Shown here piece by piece: positions 1 through 8,586 of a DNA stretch of 64,000 nt. Origin of the DNA: Rubrivivax sp. (GTDB lineage Bacteria > Pseudomonadota > Gammaproteobacteria > Burkholderiales > Burkholderiaceae_C). Location of the stretch: NCBI GenBank assembly GCA_022842595.1, contig JALHPF010000030.1, positions 1 to 64,000 on the forward strand. The letters are read 5' to 3'. The translations under genes and the position numbers were made by a program. The notes beneath the pieces were generated by a model. The model was not told the origin of the DNA and ran no database searches. It saw only the letters and a list, made by a program, of their open reading frames with translations. Within the stretch, counting starts at the first letter, position 1. Each line of letters starts with the position of its first letter.

Positions 1-5
1 TTGAG

Positions 6-23
6 GCCGGCCTTTCGGCCGGC
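6..23. terminator. GC-rich hairpin, possible terminator
   Basis: A perfect 7-bp inverted repeat (GCCGGCC / GGCCGGC) with a TTTC loop lies at the left edge. No T-run of useful length follows on either strand, so its role is uncertain. It may end transcripts of the gene to the left or of the minus-strand nagZ operon. The rest of positions 1-141 carries only this and the next hairpin. Confidence 0.35.
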
Positions 24-39
24 TTGTCGGTCAAGCTGG

Positions 40-60
40 AGCCCCCTCTCGGAGGGGGCT
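40..60. terminator. Hairpin downstream of nagZ
   Basis: A perfect 9-bp stem (AGCCCCCTC / GAGGGGGCT) with a 3-nt loop lies about 80 bp beyond the nagZ stop codon. It could serve as a transcription end for the minus-strand lepA-to-nagZ operon. There is no clear U-tract. Confidence 0.35.
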
Positions 61-141
61 GGGGGGAGCAGGGTATCCGGGCCCCTGGGCCCAGAGCGGC
101 CAACGGCCGCTCTGGGCCGAAAGCAGCCCCCCAGTCCTTGC

Positions 142-1212
142 TCAAGGCAATCGCTCCAGCGCCCTCTGGTAAACCGGGTCATGCATCAGGTCGTCCCAGC
201 CCAGGGGCAGGGTCTGCGGCAGCAGGGCCAGGCGGCGGCGTTCGCTGTCGGGGTCAGGGTGCCAGTGGTCGTCGTGCATGGCGCGTTCCAGGCCTTGCAG
301 CAGTTCGTCGACGGCCTCGCCGCCGCCCTGCAGCGTCTGGTTGCACAGCAGCACCAGGTCGCAGCCGGCGTTCAGCGCCAGCGAGGCGGCTTCGGCATAG
401 GTGAGCGTGCCGCCTTCGAGATGACGCGCCCCTTCCATGCTGAGGTCGTCGCTGAAGATCGCGCCGGTGAAGCCGAACTGGCCGCGCAGGATCTCCTTCA
501 GCCAGCGTTCCGAAAAGCCGGCGGGGTGACTGTCGACCTTCGGGTAGACCACGTGCGCCGGCATCACGGCGGTCAGCGCGGTGCTGAGCCATTCGTAGGG
601 CTTCGCGTCGTCGCCGAGGATGGCCTTCAAGCTGCGCTTGTCCAGCGGCACGTCGACATGGCTGTCGGCCTTGACGAAGCCGTGCCCCGGGAAATGCTTG
701 CCGCAGTTGCCCATGCCGGCCGCCAGCAGGCCGTGCATCAGGCTCTTGGCCAGCAGGGCCGCGACGCGCGGGTCGCGGTGGAAGGCGCGGTCGCCGATGA
801 CGCTGCTGCCGCCATGGTCCAGGTCGAGCACGGGCGTGAAGCTGAAGTCCACGCCGCAGGCCCGCAATTCCAGCGCAAGCACCTGGCCGGTGGCGGTGGC
901 GGCGTCGGTGGCCGTCATCGCGTCCTTCATCCACAGTTCGCCCAAGGCGCGCATCGGCGGCAGGTGGGTGAAGCCATCGGTGCGGAAACGCTGCACGCGG
1001 CCACCTTCGTGGTCGACGCAGATCAGGATGTCCCGTCGGATCGACTTGATCTCGGCATTCAGCTCGGTCAGCTGGCGGCGGTCGACCCAATGGCGGGCGA
1101 AGTGGATCAGGCCGCCGGTGAGCGGGTGCTTCAGGCGGCGGCGGTCGTCGGCATTGAGCGCCGGGCCGGCGATGTCGAGCACGACGGGCGCATGGGCGTC
1201 AGATGGGTTCAC
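142..1212 (-). CDS. nagZ: Beta-N-acetylhexosaminidase NagZ
   Basis: A 356-residue cytoplasmic glycoside hydrolase of family 3. NagZ removes N-acetylglucosamine from anhydromuropeptides during peptidoglycan recycling. Visible hallmarks are CVDHEGGRVQRF (residues 65-76), KHFPGHG (172-178) followed by DSH at 183-185 (the histidine/aspartate loop typical of NagZ), and FSDDLSMEGA (253-262), which carries the catalytic aspartate. Length is normal for proteobacterial NagZ. The start is a GTG overlapping the acpS stop by four bases (GTGA), which implies translational coupling. It is the last gene of the long minus-strand operon. Confidence 0.95.
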   Translation of the reverse strand: MNPSDAHAPVVLDIAGPALNADDRRRLKHPLTGGLIHFARHWVDRRQLTELNAEIKSIRRDILICVDHEGGRVQRFRTDGFTHLPPMRALGELWMKDAMTATDAATATGQVLALELRACGVDFSFTPVLDLDHGGSSVIGDRAFHRDPRVAALLAKSLMHGLLAAGMGNCGKHFPGHGFVKADSHVDVPLDKRSLKAILGDDAKPYEWLSTALTAVMPAHVVYPKVDSHPAGFSERWLKEILRGQFGFTGAIFSDDLSMEGARHLEGGTLTYAEAASLALNAGCDLVLLCNQTLQGGGEAVDELLQGLERAMHDDHWHPDPDSERRRLALLPQTLPLGWDDLMHDPVYQRALERLP

Positions 1213-1610
1213 AGGGGTTCTTTCGTTTCGACGATGACGAAGGAAGCGGCGTAGTCGCCTTCGTCGGTGACGGTGACATGGGCCTGCAGCCGGCGTGCGT
1301 CGAACCACTCGGCGAGTGCGCCCGAGAGGTGCACGACCGGCTTGCCGCTGGCTTCGTTGAGCACCTCGCAGGCCGACCAGGTCATCGGGCTGCGGATGCC
1401 CAGGCCGATGGCCTTGGAGAAGGCTTCCTTGGCCGAAAAGCGCGTGGCCAGGAAGCGCAGGCCACGCAGCGGCGCGCGCGCGCGGCGGGCGTGGAACACG
1501 CGCAGCTCGGCCGGGCCCAGCACCTTCTGCGCGAAGCGGTCGCCACGGCGTTCGAGCGTGGCCGCGATGCGGCGCACGTCGCACAGGTCGGTGCCGATGC
1601 CGTAGATCAC
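1209..1610 (-). CDS. acpS: Holo-[acyl-carrier-protein] synthase AcpS
   Basis: A 133-residue enzyme that transfers the 4'-phosphopantetheine arm of CoA to the serine of apo-ACP; the ACP gene is also in this window (14247-14486). The N-terminus IYGIGTDLCDVRR carries the metal-binding aspartate, and RFSAKEAFSKAIGLGI carries the conserved glutamate/lysine motif. The GTG start overlaps the pdxJ stop by four bases. The arrangement pdxJ-acpS-nagZ is common in Burkholderiales. Confidence 0.95.
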   Translation of the reverse strand: MIYGIGTDLCDVRRIAATLERRGDRFAQKVLGPAELRVFHARRARAPLRGLRFLATRFSAKEAFSKAIGLGIRSPMTWSACEVLNEASGKPVVHLSGALAEWFDARRLQAHVTVTDEGDYAASFVIVETKEPL

Positions 1611-2392
1611 TGCGCGGCGCGGATGCAGCGCAGGTAGGCGCGCACGGTCTCGGGCAGGCCCACCTCCAGCGCGTCGGCCACCAGGGCATGGCCGATGGAC
1701 ACCTCCTGCACGCCTGGCACGGCGCGCAGGAAGTCGGCCAGGTTGGCCTGGTTCAGGTCGTGGCCGGCGTTGACGCCCAGGCCCGCAGCCTGCGCCGCCG
1801 CGGCTGCCGCCGTGAAGCGCGCCAGCTGGGTGGCCTGGGCCGGTGTGCCATGGGCCGCGGCATAGGGTTCGGTGTAGAGCTCGACGCGGTCGGCACCGAT
1901 GCCCCTGGCCAGGGTCATGGCCTCGGGCAGCGGGTCCATGAACAGGCTGACGCGAACGCCCAGCGCATGGCACTCGTCGATCAGCGGGCGCAGCCGCGCG
2001 CCGTCGGCGGCGATGTCCCAGCCGTGGTCGCTGGTGAACTGGCCTTCGCTGTCGGGCACGAAGGTGGCCTGCTGCGGCCGCACCGCGCGGATGAAGGCCA
2101 TCAGGTTGTGGAATGGGTTGCCTTCGATGTTGTATTCGGCCTGCGGCCAGTCCTTCAGCAGCGCCGCGACCTCGTGCACGTCACTCGCGCGCACATGGCG
2201 CTCGTCGGGCCGCGGGTGCACGGTGATGCCGTTGGCGCCGGCCTGCAGGCACAGCGTGGATGCGCGCACGACGCTCGGGATTCCGAGGTGGCGCGTGTTG
2301 CGCAGCAGGGCCACCTTGTTGACGTTGACCGACAGGGCCGTGCCGTGGGCACGGCCGGTGGTGCCGGCTTCGGGGGCGACCAGGGGGTTCAT
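1607..2392 (-). CDS. pdxJ: Pyridoxine 5'-phosphate synthase PdxJ
   Basis: A 261-residue TIM-barrel enzyme that condenses 3-amino-2-oxopropyl phosphate (PdxA product) with 1-deoxyxylulose 5-phosphate to form pyridoxine 5'-phosphate. Typical family stretches are LSVNVNKVALLRNTRH near the N-terminus, GANGITVHPRPDERH, the EYNIEGNP segment, and GLGVNAGHDLN near the C-terminus. The ATG start overlaps the recO stop codon (ATGA). Length and motif order are normal. Confidence 0.96.
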   Translation of the reverse strand: MNPLVAPEAGTTGRAHGTALSVNVNKVALLRNTRHLGIPSVVRASTLCLQAGANGITVHPRPDERHVRASDVHEVAALLKDWPQAEYNIEGNPFHNLMAFIRAVRPQQATFVPDSEGQFTSDHGWDIAADGARLRPLIDECHALGVRVSLFMDPLPEAMTLARGIGADRVELYTEPYAAAHGTPAQATQLARFTAAAAAAQAAGLGVNAGHDLNQANLADFLRAVPGVQEVSIGHALVADALEVGLPETVRAYLRCIRAAQ

Positions 2393-3201
2393 GGGACAGC
2401 TCGGTCTGGAAAGGAAGAGGTCGCAGCGACCGGGGCCGCTGCCATCCGCTGCAGCCCTTGCCAGACCTGGCGCGTGCGCAGCGGCGCGTGACCCAGATGA
2501 TATTGAAGCAGCCCGCGCAGAGGCGCGCGCAAACCCGAAGCCACCGGGGCGCAAGCGGCGCGCAGCGCGGCCGGTGCCCCATGCAGCAGGGCGGCGGCCA
2601 ATACCGTCCAGGCGGTGCCGGGCAGGCCGTCTAGACCGGTGGGTGCCAGGCCGGCGTCGGCCTGCAGTGCGTAGCGGCGTGCGGGCTGCAGGGGCTGCGC
2701 GGTCTGGGTGTCCTGGCTCAGGTCGGGCAGCAGACCCAGGCTCTGCAGCAACCCCAGTTCGAAGGCACGCAGGCTGGCCCCTTCGGATTCACCACCTGCA
2801 AGCGCCGCCAAGGTGTCGGCATACAGGTCGTAGAGCTCGGGGTGCGGGTCCTGCCGGGCCAACAGCTTGAGCAGGAGTTCGTTCATGTGGAAGCCCGGTA
2901 GCAGCGCCGCGGCGCCCAGCAGCGGCATGCCACCCGCCCATTCGGCACTGCGCAGGTTCAGCACTTCGGCCTGGGCGTCGGTGGGGGTCTTGCCGAGCAG
3001 CACCTGGATCGGCTGGAAGGGCAGCAGCACCGAGCGCAGCTGCGAGTTCGGCCGCTTCGCCCCCTTCGCAGCCACGACGAGTCGGCCCTGGCTGCGGGTG
3101 AAGAGCTCGACGATCAGGCTGGTCTCGCTCCAGTCATAGCTGTGCAGCACATAGGCTGGCTGCGGTGCGCTGGCGCGGGCAGTCGACCTAGTCGTAGCCA
3201 T
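2389..3201 (-). CDS. recO: DNA repair protein RecO
   Basis: A 270-residue recombination mediator of the RecFOR pathway; it binds SSB and DNA and helps load RecA on gapped DNA. The N-terminal OB-fold pattern is visible (AYVLHSYDWSETSLIVELFTRSQGRLVVAAKGAKR), followed by an alanine/leucine-rich helical C-terminal domain that is less conserved. It follows era with a 14-bp overlap, the usual era-recO-pdxJ order. The ATG start is the first plausible one. Confidence 0.92.
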   Translation of the reverse strand: MATTRSTARASAPQPAYVLHSYDWSETSLIVELFTRSQGRLVVAAKGAKRPNSQLRSVLLPFQPIQVLLGKTPTDAQAEVLNLRSAEWAGGMPLLGAAALLPGFHMNELLLKLLARQDPHPELYDLYADTLAALAGGESEGASLRAFELGLLQSLGLLPDLSQDTQTAQPLQPARRYALQADAGLAPTGLDGLPGTAWTVLAAALLHGAPAALRAACAPVASGLRAPLRGLLQYHLGHAPLRTRQVWQGLQRMAAAPVAATSSFPDRAVP

Positions 3202-4153
3202 AGGAGCGCAGGTGGGCTTCGTCGTCGGCCCAGCCTGAACGCACCTTCACCCACACTTCGAGGAAGACCTTCGCATCCAGCAGGTGTTCCAGTTCCTGGC
3301 GGGCTTCGCTGCCGATGCGCTTCAGGCGCTCGCCACCATCGCCGATGATCATGCCCTTGTGGGCTTCGCGCTCGACGACGATGGCTGCGCTGATGCGGCG
3401 CATGCCACTCGGTTCTTCTTCGTACTTCTCGATGACGACCGTGCTGGTGTAGGGCAGCTCGTCGCCGGTCAGGCGGAAGAGTTTCTCGCGCACGATCTCG
3501 CTGGCCAGGAAACGGTCGCTGCGGTCGGTGAGCGCATCTTCCTCGTGCAGCCAGGGCTGCTGCGGCAGGTAGGGCTCGAGGATCTTGAAGAGGCGCTCGA
3601 CGTCGGCCGCACGCTTGGCCGACATCGGCACGAACTCGGCGAACGGGTGACGTTCCTGCATCGTGCGCAGCCAGGGCAGCACGTCCTGGCGGCGGGTCAG
3701 CGCGTCGAGCTTGTTGGCCACCAGCACGGCGGGCTTGCCCGCCGGCAGCAGGCTCAGCACCTTCGCGTCGGGCAGGCCGAACTTGCCGGCCTCGACCACG
3801 AAGAGCACGACGTCCACGTCCGACAGCGAGGACAGCACCGTGCGGTTCAGGTTGCGGTTCAGCGCCGCGGCATGCTTCACCTGGAAACCGGGTGTGTCGA
3901 CGAAGACGAACTGCGCGTCGCCCACGGTGCGGATGCCGGTGATGCGGTGGCGTGTGGTTTGCGCCTTGCTGCTGGTGATGCTGATCTTCTGGCCGACCAG
4001 GGCGTTCAGCAGCGTGCTCTTGCCGACGTTGGGCCGCCCGACGATGGCGATCAACCCGCAGCGCTGCTGCGCGGGGTCGCGGGCGGGGGTCGCCTCGGAA
4101 TCGGGTGATTCGGGGGTATCGGGGGTTTCGGGGGAAATGGGGGTGGTATTCAT
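3188..4153 (-). CDS. era: GTPase Era
   Basis: A 321-residue ribosome-assembly GTPase that binds the 3' end of 16S rRNA. G1 motif GRPNVGKST spans 39-47, G3 DTPG 86-89 and G4 NKLD 147-150. A KH RNA-binding domain occupies roughly residues 225-321 (GMIIGDGGERLKRIGSEAR region). A proline/glutamate-rich N-terminal extension of about 30 residues precedes the G domain and is poorly conserved in the family. Its ATG overlaps the rnc stop (TGATG). Confidence 0.96.
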   Translation of the reverse strand: MNTTPISPETPDTPESPDSEATPARDPAQQRCGLIAIVGRPNVGKSTLLNALVGQKISITSSKAQTTRHRITGIRTVGDAQFVFVDTPGFQVKHAAALNRNLNRTVLSSLSDVDVVLFVVEAGKFGLPDAKVLSLLPAGKPAVLVANKLDALTRRQDVLPWLRTMQERHPFAEFVPMSAKRAADVERLFKILEPYLPQQPWLHEEDALTDRSDRFLASEIVREKLFRLTGDELPYTSTVVIEKYEEEPSGMRRISAAIVVEREAHKGMIIGDGGERLKRIGSEARQELEHLLDAKVFLEVWVKVRSGWADDEAHLRSYGYD

Positions 4154-4878
4154 CAAGACCTGAGCGGGCCGCCGGGTTGGTCGCTGGCTTTCAGCGATTC
4201 GAGCAGCCGGCGCGCGGCCTCCTGTTCGGCGGTGCGGCGCGACTTGCCTTCGCCCTTTTCGGCCAGGCCGAGCGCGGCCACGGCACATTCGACTTCGAAG
4301 GTCTGCGCGTGGGCCTGGCCGCGGGTGGCGACGATGCGGTAGGCCGGCACTGCAAACCGGCGGGCCTGCAGCCATTCCTGCAGTTCGGTCTTGGCGTCCT
4401 TGCTCCAGCTCTCGGCTTCGGTGGCCTGGATGATTTCGCCGAACAGCGCACGCACGGCCTCGGCTGCAGGGGCAAAGCCGCCGTCGAGGTAAATGCCGCC
4501 CAGCAGCGCTTCCACCGCGTCGGCCAGGATCGACGGCCGCTGCGCCCCGCCGCCGCGGGCCTCGCCCTCGGACATGCGCAGCACCTCGGGCAGGCCCAGC
4601 GCCAGGGCCACGCGGTGCAGGCTGTCTTCGCGAACCAGATGGGCCCGCACACGGGTCAGGTCGCCTTCATCGCTGCCCGAGAAGCGCTCGTACAGCAGGC
4701 TGGACACGGCCAGGTTCAGCACCGCGTCGCCCAGGAATTCCAGCCGCTCGTTGTGGTCGGCGCCAAAGCTGCGGTGGGTAAGCGCACGCACCAGCAGCGG
4801 CTGCTGCGCGAAGCGGTAGCCCAGTCGTTTTTGCAGTGCGGCCAGGGCCGCGTTGGCGTTGTCGTTGCGGGGAACCAT
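4153..4878 (-). CDS. rnc: Ribonuclease III
   Basis: A 241-residue double-strand-specific endoribonuclease that matures rRNA and processes structured mRNAs. The signature NERLEFLGDAVL lies at residues 43-54, and the C-terminal third (about 165-235) is a dsRNA-binding domain (DAKTELQEWLQARR ... EGKSRRTAEQEAARRLLESL). The second catalytic acidic cluster is in DAVEALLGGIYLDGG. The chosen ATG gives the usual length; the open frame upstream overlaps the preceding gene and is rejected. Confidence 0.95.
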   Translation of the reverse strand: MVPRNDNANAALAALQKRLGYRFAQQPLLVRALTHRSFGADHNERLEFLGDAVLNLAVSSLLYERFSGSDEGDLTRVRAHLVREDSLHRVALALGLPEVLRMSEGEARGGGAQRPSILADAVEALLGGIYLDGGFAPAAEAVRALFGEIIQATEAESWSKDAKTELQEWLQARRFAVPAYRIVATRGQAHAQTFEVECAVAALGLAEKGEGKSRRTAEQEAARRLLESLKASDQPGGPLRS

Positions 4879-4885
4879 GCCTGCG

Positions 4886-5269
4886 CTACTTCGAGCGCCC
4901 CTCGTATTTGATGAGCAGGTACACCGGCCCGTAGATGGGGATTTCCTTGTCGTAGGCAAAGGCGATGACGACGCGGTCGTTTTCCTTCGTCACGTTCAGG
5001 TCCTTGCCGCTGATCGCCGTGATCGAATACTCGACTTCCTTCTGCCGGTCGAAGGCCTGCCGAGTTTCGGCCACGGTCTGTGGCGCCGCTTCGGCGATCT
5101 TGGTGATGCTGCGCTGGATCGTCAAGTACTCGCTCACCGTGGGCAGGGTGCGGATGAGCACATAGCCCAGGAAGCCGATGACGATGGCCCAGAAGATCAG
5201 GCCGAACAGCGTGATGCCACGCTGGCCGGCAGGCCGGCGGCAGGGGTTGGAGTGGGCGCCTGTGATCAT
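4886..5269 (-). CDS. DUF4845 membrane protein
   Basis: A 127-residue protein with one N-terminal transmembrane helix (about residues 18-40, GITLFGLIFWAIVIGFLGYV) and a soluble, probably periplasmic tail. It matches the DUF4845 family found between lepB and rnc in many beta- and gammaproteobacteria. Function is unknown; the N-terminus resembles a pseudopilin-like helix. It lies 7 bp upstream of rnc. Confidence 0.8.
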   Translation of the reverse strand: MITGAHSNPCRRPAGQRGITLFGLIFWAIVIGFLGYVLIRTLPTVSEYLTIQRSITKIAEAAPQTVAETRQAFDRQKEVEYSITAISGKDLNVTKENDRVVIAFAYDKEIPIYGPVYLLIKYEGRSK

Positions 5270-5307
5270 GTGGTGCAGTCTCCTGTCGGGCACGCCGGGG
5301 CCGAGGC

Positions 5308-6270
5308 TCAGTGGAACGCGCCGATGCGCCCGAGGTTGCCGAAGTTCATCCACACGAAGAATGCCCTGCCGACGATGTTTTCGTCGGGAACAAATCCCCA
5401 GAAGCGTGAATCCTGCGAATTGTCGCGGTTGTCGCCCATCATGAAATAGTGACCGGCGGGCACCTTGCACGTGACGCCCTCGGCCGTGTAGCGGCAGTTC
5501 TCGGCCATCGGGAATCTCTTGGGGTCGGGCCCGTAGTAGGCCTGGCGCTGCGGCTCGACCAGGATTCGGTGCTCCACCGCGCCCAGCTTCTCGCTGAACT
5601 GAGGGGCATAGCGCAGGCTGTCTTCGTCGTAGAACTCGGCCAGCGACTGCGTCTCGACGGCCTGGCCGTTGATCGACAGCTTCTGGTTGACGTAACTCAC
5701 CTCGTCGCCGGGCAGACCAACCACTCGCTTGATGTAGTCCTGGCGCGGGTCGACGGGGTAGCGGAAGACCATCACGTCACCGCGCTGAACCGGGTTGTTG
5801 TCGATGATCTTCTTGTTGATCACGGGCAAGCGCACGCCATAGTGGAATTTGCTGACCAGGATGAGATCGCCCACCAGCAGGGTGGGAATCATCGAGCCCG
5901 ACGGGATCTTGAACGGCTCGAACAGGAACGAACGCAGCAGGAAGACGACCAGGATCACCGGGAACAGGCCGGCCGTCCAGTCCAGCCACCAGGGCTGCTG
6001 CAGGCGGCCCTGAACCACCTGCGAGCGCGCCTCGAGGTTCAGTTCGCCGCCACGCGCGAGCTGGTCCTTTTCCCACGATGCGGCGGCAGCTTCGGCTTCC
6101 TGTTTGCGTCGAGGCAGGAAGACCAGCCGTTCGGCCAGCCAATAGGCGAGCGTCACCAAGGTCAGGACGAACAGCAGCAGCGAAAAATTGCCGGTCCAGA
6201 AACCGAAGAACCAGCCGCCGAGATAGACGAGGAGCAGGCCGAACAGGCCCGCGGTCAGGGAGGAGATCAA
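5308..6270 (-). CDS. lepB: Signal peptidase I LepB
   Basis: A 320-residue inner-membrane serine protease that removes signal peptides from Sec and Tat substrates. Two N-terminal membrane helices (about 5-24 and 30-47) and another hydrophobic segment (about 100-117) precede the catalytic domain. The nucleophile is S126 in PSGSM, the general base is K181 in YIKRVVGLPGD, and box E is GDNRDNSQDSR near the C-terminus. The only reasonable start is TTG at 6270, 5 bp after lepA; no in-frame ATG exists nearby, so the exact N-terminus is less certain than the identity. Confidence 0.95.
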   Translation of the reverse strand: MISSLTAGLFGLLLVYLGGWFFGFWTGNFSLLLFVLTLVTLAYWLAERLVFLPRRKQEAEAAAASWEKDQLARGGELNLEARSQVVQGRLQQPWWLDWTAGLFPVILVVFLLRSFLFEPFKIPSGSMIPTLLVGDLILVSKFHYGVRLPVINKKIIDNNPVQRGDVMVFRYPVDPRQDYIKRVVGLPGDEVSYVNQKLSINGQAVETQSLAEFYDEDSLRYAPQFSEKLGAVEHRILVEPQRQAYYGPDPKRFPMAENCRYTAEGVTCKVPAGHYFMMGDNRDNSQDSRFWGFVPDENIVGRAFFVWMNFGNLGRIGAFH

Positions 6271-6275
6271 GATGT

Positions 6276-8090
6276 TCAGTTGTCCACTTGGAGAATGGCG
6301 AGGAAGGCCTCCTGTGGCACTTCGACGGAGCCGATCTGCTTCATGCGCTTCTTGCCGGCTTTCTGCTTTTCAAGCAGCTTCTTCTTGCGGGTGATGTCGC
6401 CCCCGTAGCATTTTGCCAGCACGTTCTTGCGCAATGCCTTGATGTTCTCGCGCGAGATGATGTTGGCGCCGATGGCCGCCTGGATGGCCACGTCGTACAT
6501 CTGGCGCGGGATGATCTCGCGCATCTTCGAGGCCACGGCGCGAGCACGGTACTGGCTCTGGCTGCGGTGCACGATCAGGCTCAGCGCATCGATGCGGTCG
6601 CCGTTGATCAGCATGTCGACCTTCACGACGTCGGCGGCGCGGTATTCCTTGAACTCGTAGTCCATGCTGGCGTAGCCGCGGCTCACGCTCTTGAGCTTGT
6701 CGAAGAAGTCCAGCACGATCTCGGCCAGCGGCATCTCGTAGGTCAGCATCACCTGGCGGCCGTGGTAGGCCATGTTCAGCTGCACGCCGCGCTTTTCGTT
6801 GGCCAGCGTCATGACCGGGCCGACGTAGTCCTGCGGCATGAACAGGTGGACCGTGACGATGGGCTCGCGGATTTCCTGGATGCGGCCCTGTTCGGGCATC
6901 TTGCTCGGGTTCTCGACCTCGATCACCTCGCCGTCGACGCCGCCCATCTGCACCTGGTAGACGACGCTGGGGGCGGTGGTGATCAGGTCCTGGTCGAATT
7001 CGCGCTCCAGCCGTTCCTGCACGATTTCCATGTGCAGCAGGCCCAGGAAGCCGCAACGGAAGCCGAAGCCCAGCGCCTGGCTGACCTCGGGTTCGAAGCG
7101 CAGGCTGCTGTCGTTGAGCTTGAGCTTTTCGAGTGCGTCGCGCAGCTGGTCGTACTCGCTGGCCTCGGTGGGGTAGAGGCCCGCGAACACCTGGGGCTGG
7201 ATCTCCTTGAAGCCGGGCAGCGCCTCGGCGGCCGGGCCCAGGTTGTTGGGCAGCTTCTTTTCCAGCGTCAGCGTGTCGCCCACCTTCGCGGCATGCAGTT
7301 CCTTGATGCCGCAGATGACGAAGCCCACTTCGCCGGCCTTGAGCGTGTCGCGCGGCTCGCTCTTCGGCGCGAACACGCCCATGTGCTCGATGCCGTAGGT
7401 GGTGTTGGTGGCCATCATGCGGATGCGCTCGCCACGGCTGAGCGAACCGTCGACCATACGCACCAGCATCACCACGCCCACGTAGGTGTCGAACCAGCTG
7501 TCGACGATCATCGCCCGCGGCGGCGCATCGGGGTTGCCGCGCGGCGCCGGCATGCGGTGGATGACGGCCTCGATGATCTCGTCGATGCCCATGCCCGTCT
7601 TGGCGCTGCAGGGGATGGCGTCGCTGGCGTCGATGCCGATGACGTCCTCGATTTCCTGCTTGGCGTTTTCGGGGTCGGCCGACGGCAGGTCCATCTTGTT
7701 GAGCACCGGCACCACTTCAACGCCGAGGTCGAGCGCGGTGTAGCAGTTGGCCACCGTCTGCGCCTCGACGCCTTGCGAAGCGTCGACCACCAGCAGCGCG
7801 CCTTCGCAGGCGCTCAGAGAGCGGCTCACTTCATAAGAGAAGTCGACATGGCCGGGCGTGTCGATGAGGTTCAGGTTGTAGACCTGACCATCGCGCGCCT
7901 TGTACTGCAGCGATGCGGTCTGGGCCTTGATGGTGATGCCGCGCTCGCGCTCGATGTCCATCGAATCGAGCACCTGCGCTTCCATCTCACGGTCCGAAAG
8001 ACCCCCACAGCGCTGGATGATGCGATCGGCCAGCGTGCTCTTGCCATGGTCGATGTGGGCAATGATGGAGAAGTTGCGGATGTGGTTCAT
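6276..8090 (-). CDS. lepA: Elongation factor 4 (LepA)
   Basis: A 604-residue translational GTPase that acts on ribosomes, proposed to back-translocate tRNAs or assist initiation under stress. The start MNHIRNFSIIAHIDHGKST matches the family, with the P-loop at residues 11-19. DTPGHVDF and NKMDLPSADP motifs follow. The C-terminal LepA-specific region ends in KAGKKRMKQIGSVEVPQEAFLAIL. Another ATG five codons upstream is less like the family. The Shine-Dalgarno match is weak. First gene of the lepA-lepB-...-nagZ operon. Confidence 0.97.
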   Translation of the reverse strand: MNHIRNFSIIAHIDHGKSTLADRIIQRCGGLSDREMEAQVLDSMDIERERGITIKAQTASLQYKARDGQVYNLNLIDTPGHVDFSYEVSRSLSACEGALLVVDASQGVEAQTVANCYTALDLGVEVVPVLNKMDLPSADPENAKQEIEDVIGIDASDAIPCSAKTGMGIDEIIEAVIHRMPAPRGNPDAPPRAMIVDSWFDTYVGVVMLVRMVDGSLSRGERIRMMATNTTYGIEHMGVFAPKSEPRDTLKAGEVGFVICGIKELHAAKVGDTLTLEKKLPNNLGPAAEALPGFKEIQPQVFAGLYPTEASEYDQLRDALEKLKLNDSSLRFEPEVSQALGFGFRCGFLGLLHMEIVQERLEREFDQDLITTAPSVVYQVQMGGVDGEVIEVENPSKMPEQGRIQEIREPIVTVHLFMPQDYVGPVMTLANEKRGVQLNMAYHGRQVMLTYEMPLAEIVLDFFDKLKSVSRGYASMDYEFKEYRAADVVKVDMLINGDRIDALSLIVHRSQSQYRARAVASKMREIIPRQMYDVAIQAAIGANIISRENIKALRKNVLAKCYGGDITRKKKLLEKQKAGKKRMKQIGSVEVPQEAFLAILQVDN

Positions 8091-8221
8091 CGAAGGTGAT
8101 TGCACCGCAGATTCGCGGATCGCGGGGCGCGGCAGGGATCAAGGGGCCGCACGGTGGTTCGGCCTGCGTCGGGCGCGCATGAATGGCACTTCATGCGGCA
8201 CCGCGCACGGCAGCACGCGGG

Positions 8222-8257
8222 CTAAAAAAAAGGCGCGTCCAATGGATGACGCGCCTT
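8222..8257 (-). terminator. Rho-independent terminator
   Basis: Read on the minus strand, a perfect 10-bp stem (AAGGCGCGTC / GACGCGCCTT) with an 8-nt loop is followed directly by eight Ts (A-run at 8224-8231 on the plus strand). It would end minus-strand transcripts coming from mucD or from the putative promoter at 8294-8299, insulating lepA. Confidence 0.85.
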
Positions 8258-8290
8258 CCAACAGAACGTTTGGCAACTGCTTGTTGGGCG
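8222..8290 (-). ncRNA. Candidate small RNA upstream of lepA
   Basis: A TAGAAT box (8294-8299, minus strand) is followed by about 65 nt that can fold into two hairpins: CCAACA/TGTTGG, then the strong terminator stem with its U-tract. This promoter-plus-terminator arrangement fits a small RNA, but a short terminated leader or a chance -10 box would look the same. No -35 box is evident. Confidence 0.25.
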
Positions 8291-8495
8291 TTCATTCTAA
8301 CCAAAAGGAACGGCCGGGAACCCGCGCCAATGCTGCATTTCCGGCCGTTGCAGGGTGCCAACAGGAAAATCTGTCCACAGGTTTTCAACAGCTCGTCCAG
8401 TGGCTTGTTCGGCAGTGACTCCCGCCTCAAAGCAGCACGAAAAGTACACCAAGCAGGGTGGATTCTAGACGCCAGCGTCCCGAATCCGTAAAACC

Positions 8496-8520
8496 AAAAA
8501 AGCCGAAGTGGGTAGCCACT
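8496..8520 (-). terminator. Weak terminator after mucD
   Basis: On the minus strand a 5-bp stem AGTGG/CCACT with a 4-nt loop is followed, after a short GC spacer, by six Ts. It lies 67 bp beyond the mucD stop. A competing 6-bp pairing (8508-8513 with 8535-8540) also exists. Confidence 0.4.
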
Positions 8521-8586
8521 GACTTATAGCGACCACCCACCCCTCGAACCTTCCCACGATGCGGAAAGACCCGACAGCCCGATCAA

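Larger units (their letters stand above)
8091..8586. other. 496-bp intergenic region between lepA and mucD
   Basis: No convincing protein gene is present. It contains a weak terminator just after mucD, a strong minus-strand terminator at 8222-8257, a TAGAAT -10-like box at 8294-8299 (minus strand), and a 9-bp inverted repeat (AACGGCCGG 8309-8317 / CCGGCCGTT 8341-8349). A 79-codon minus-strand open frame across it looks non-coding. Confidence 0.5.

Noticed and set aside
1..1254. 417-codon plus-strand open frame at the left edge
   Set aside because: It lies opposite nagZ, which has all family motifs; the antisense product shows no recognisable features.
8191..8430. 79-codon minus-strand open frame between lepA and mucD
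   Set aside because: It reads through the strong terminator at 8222-8257 and lacks a Shine-Dalgarno or any family pattern.
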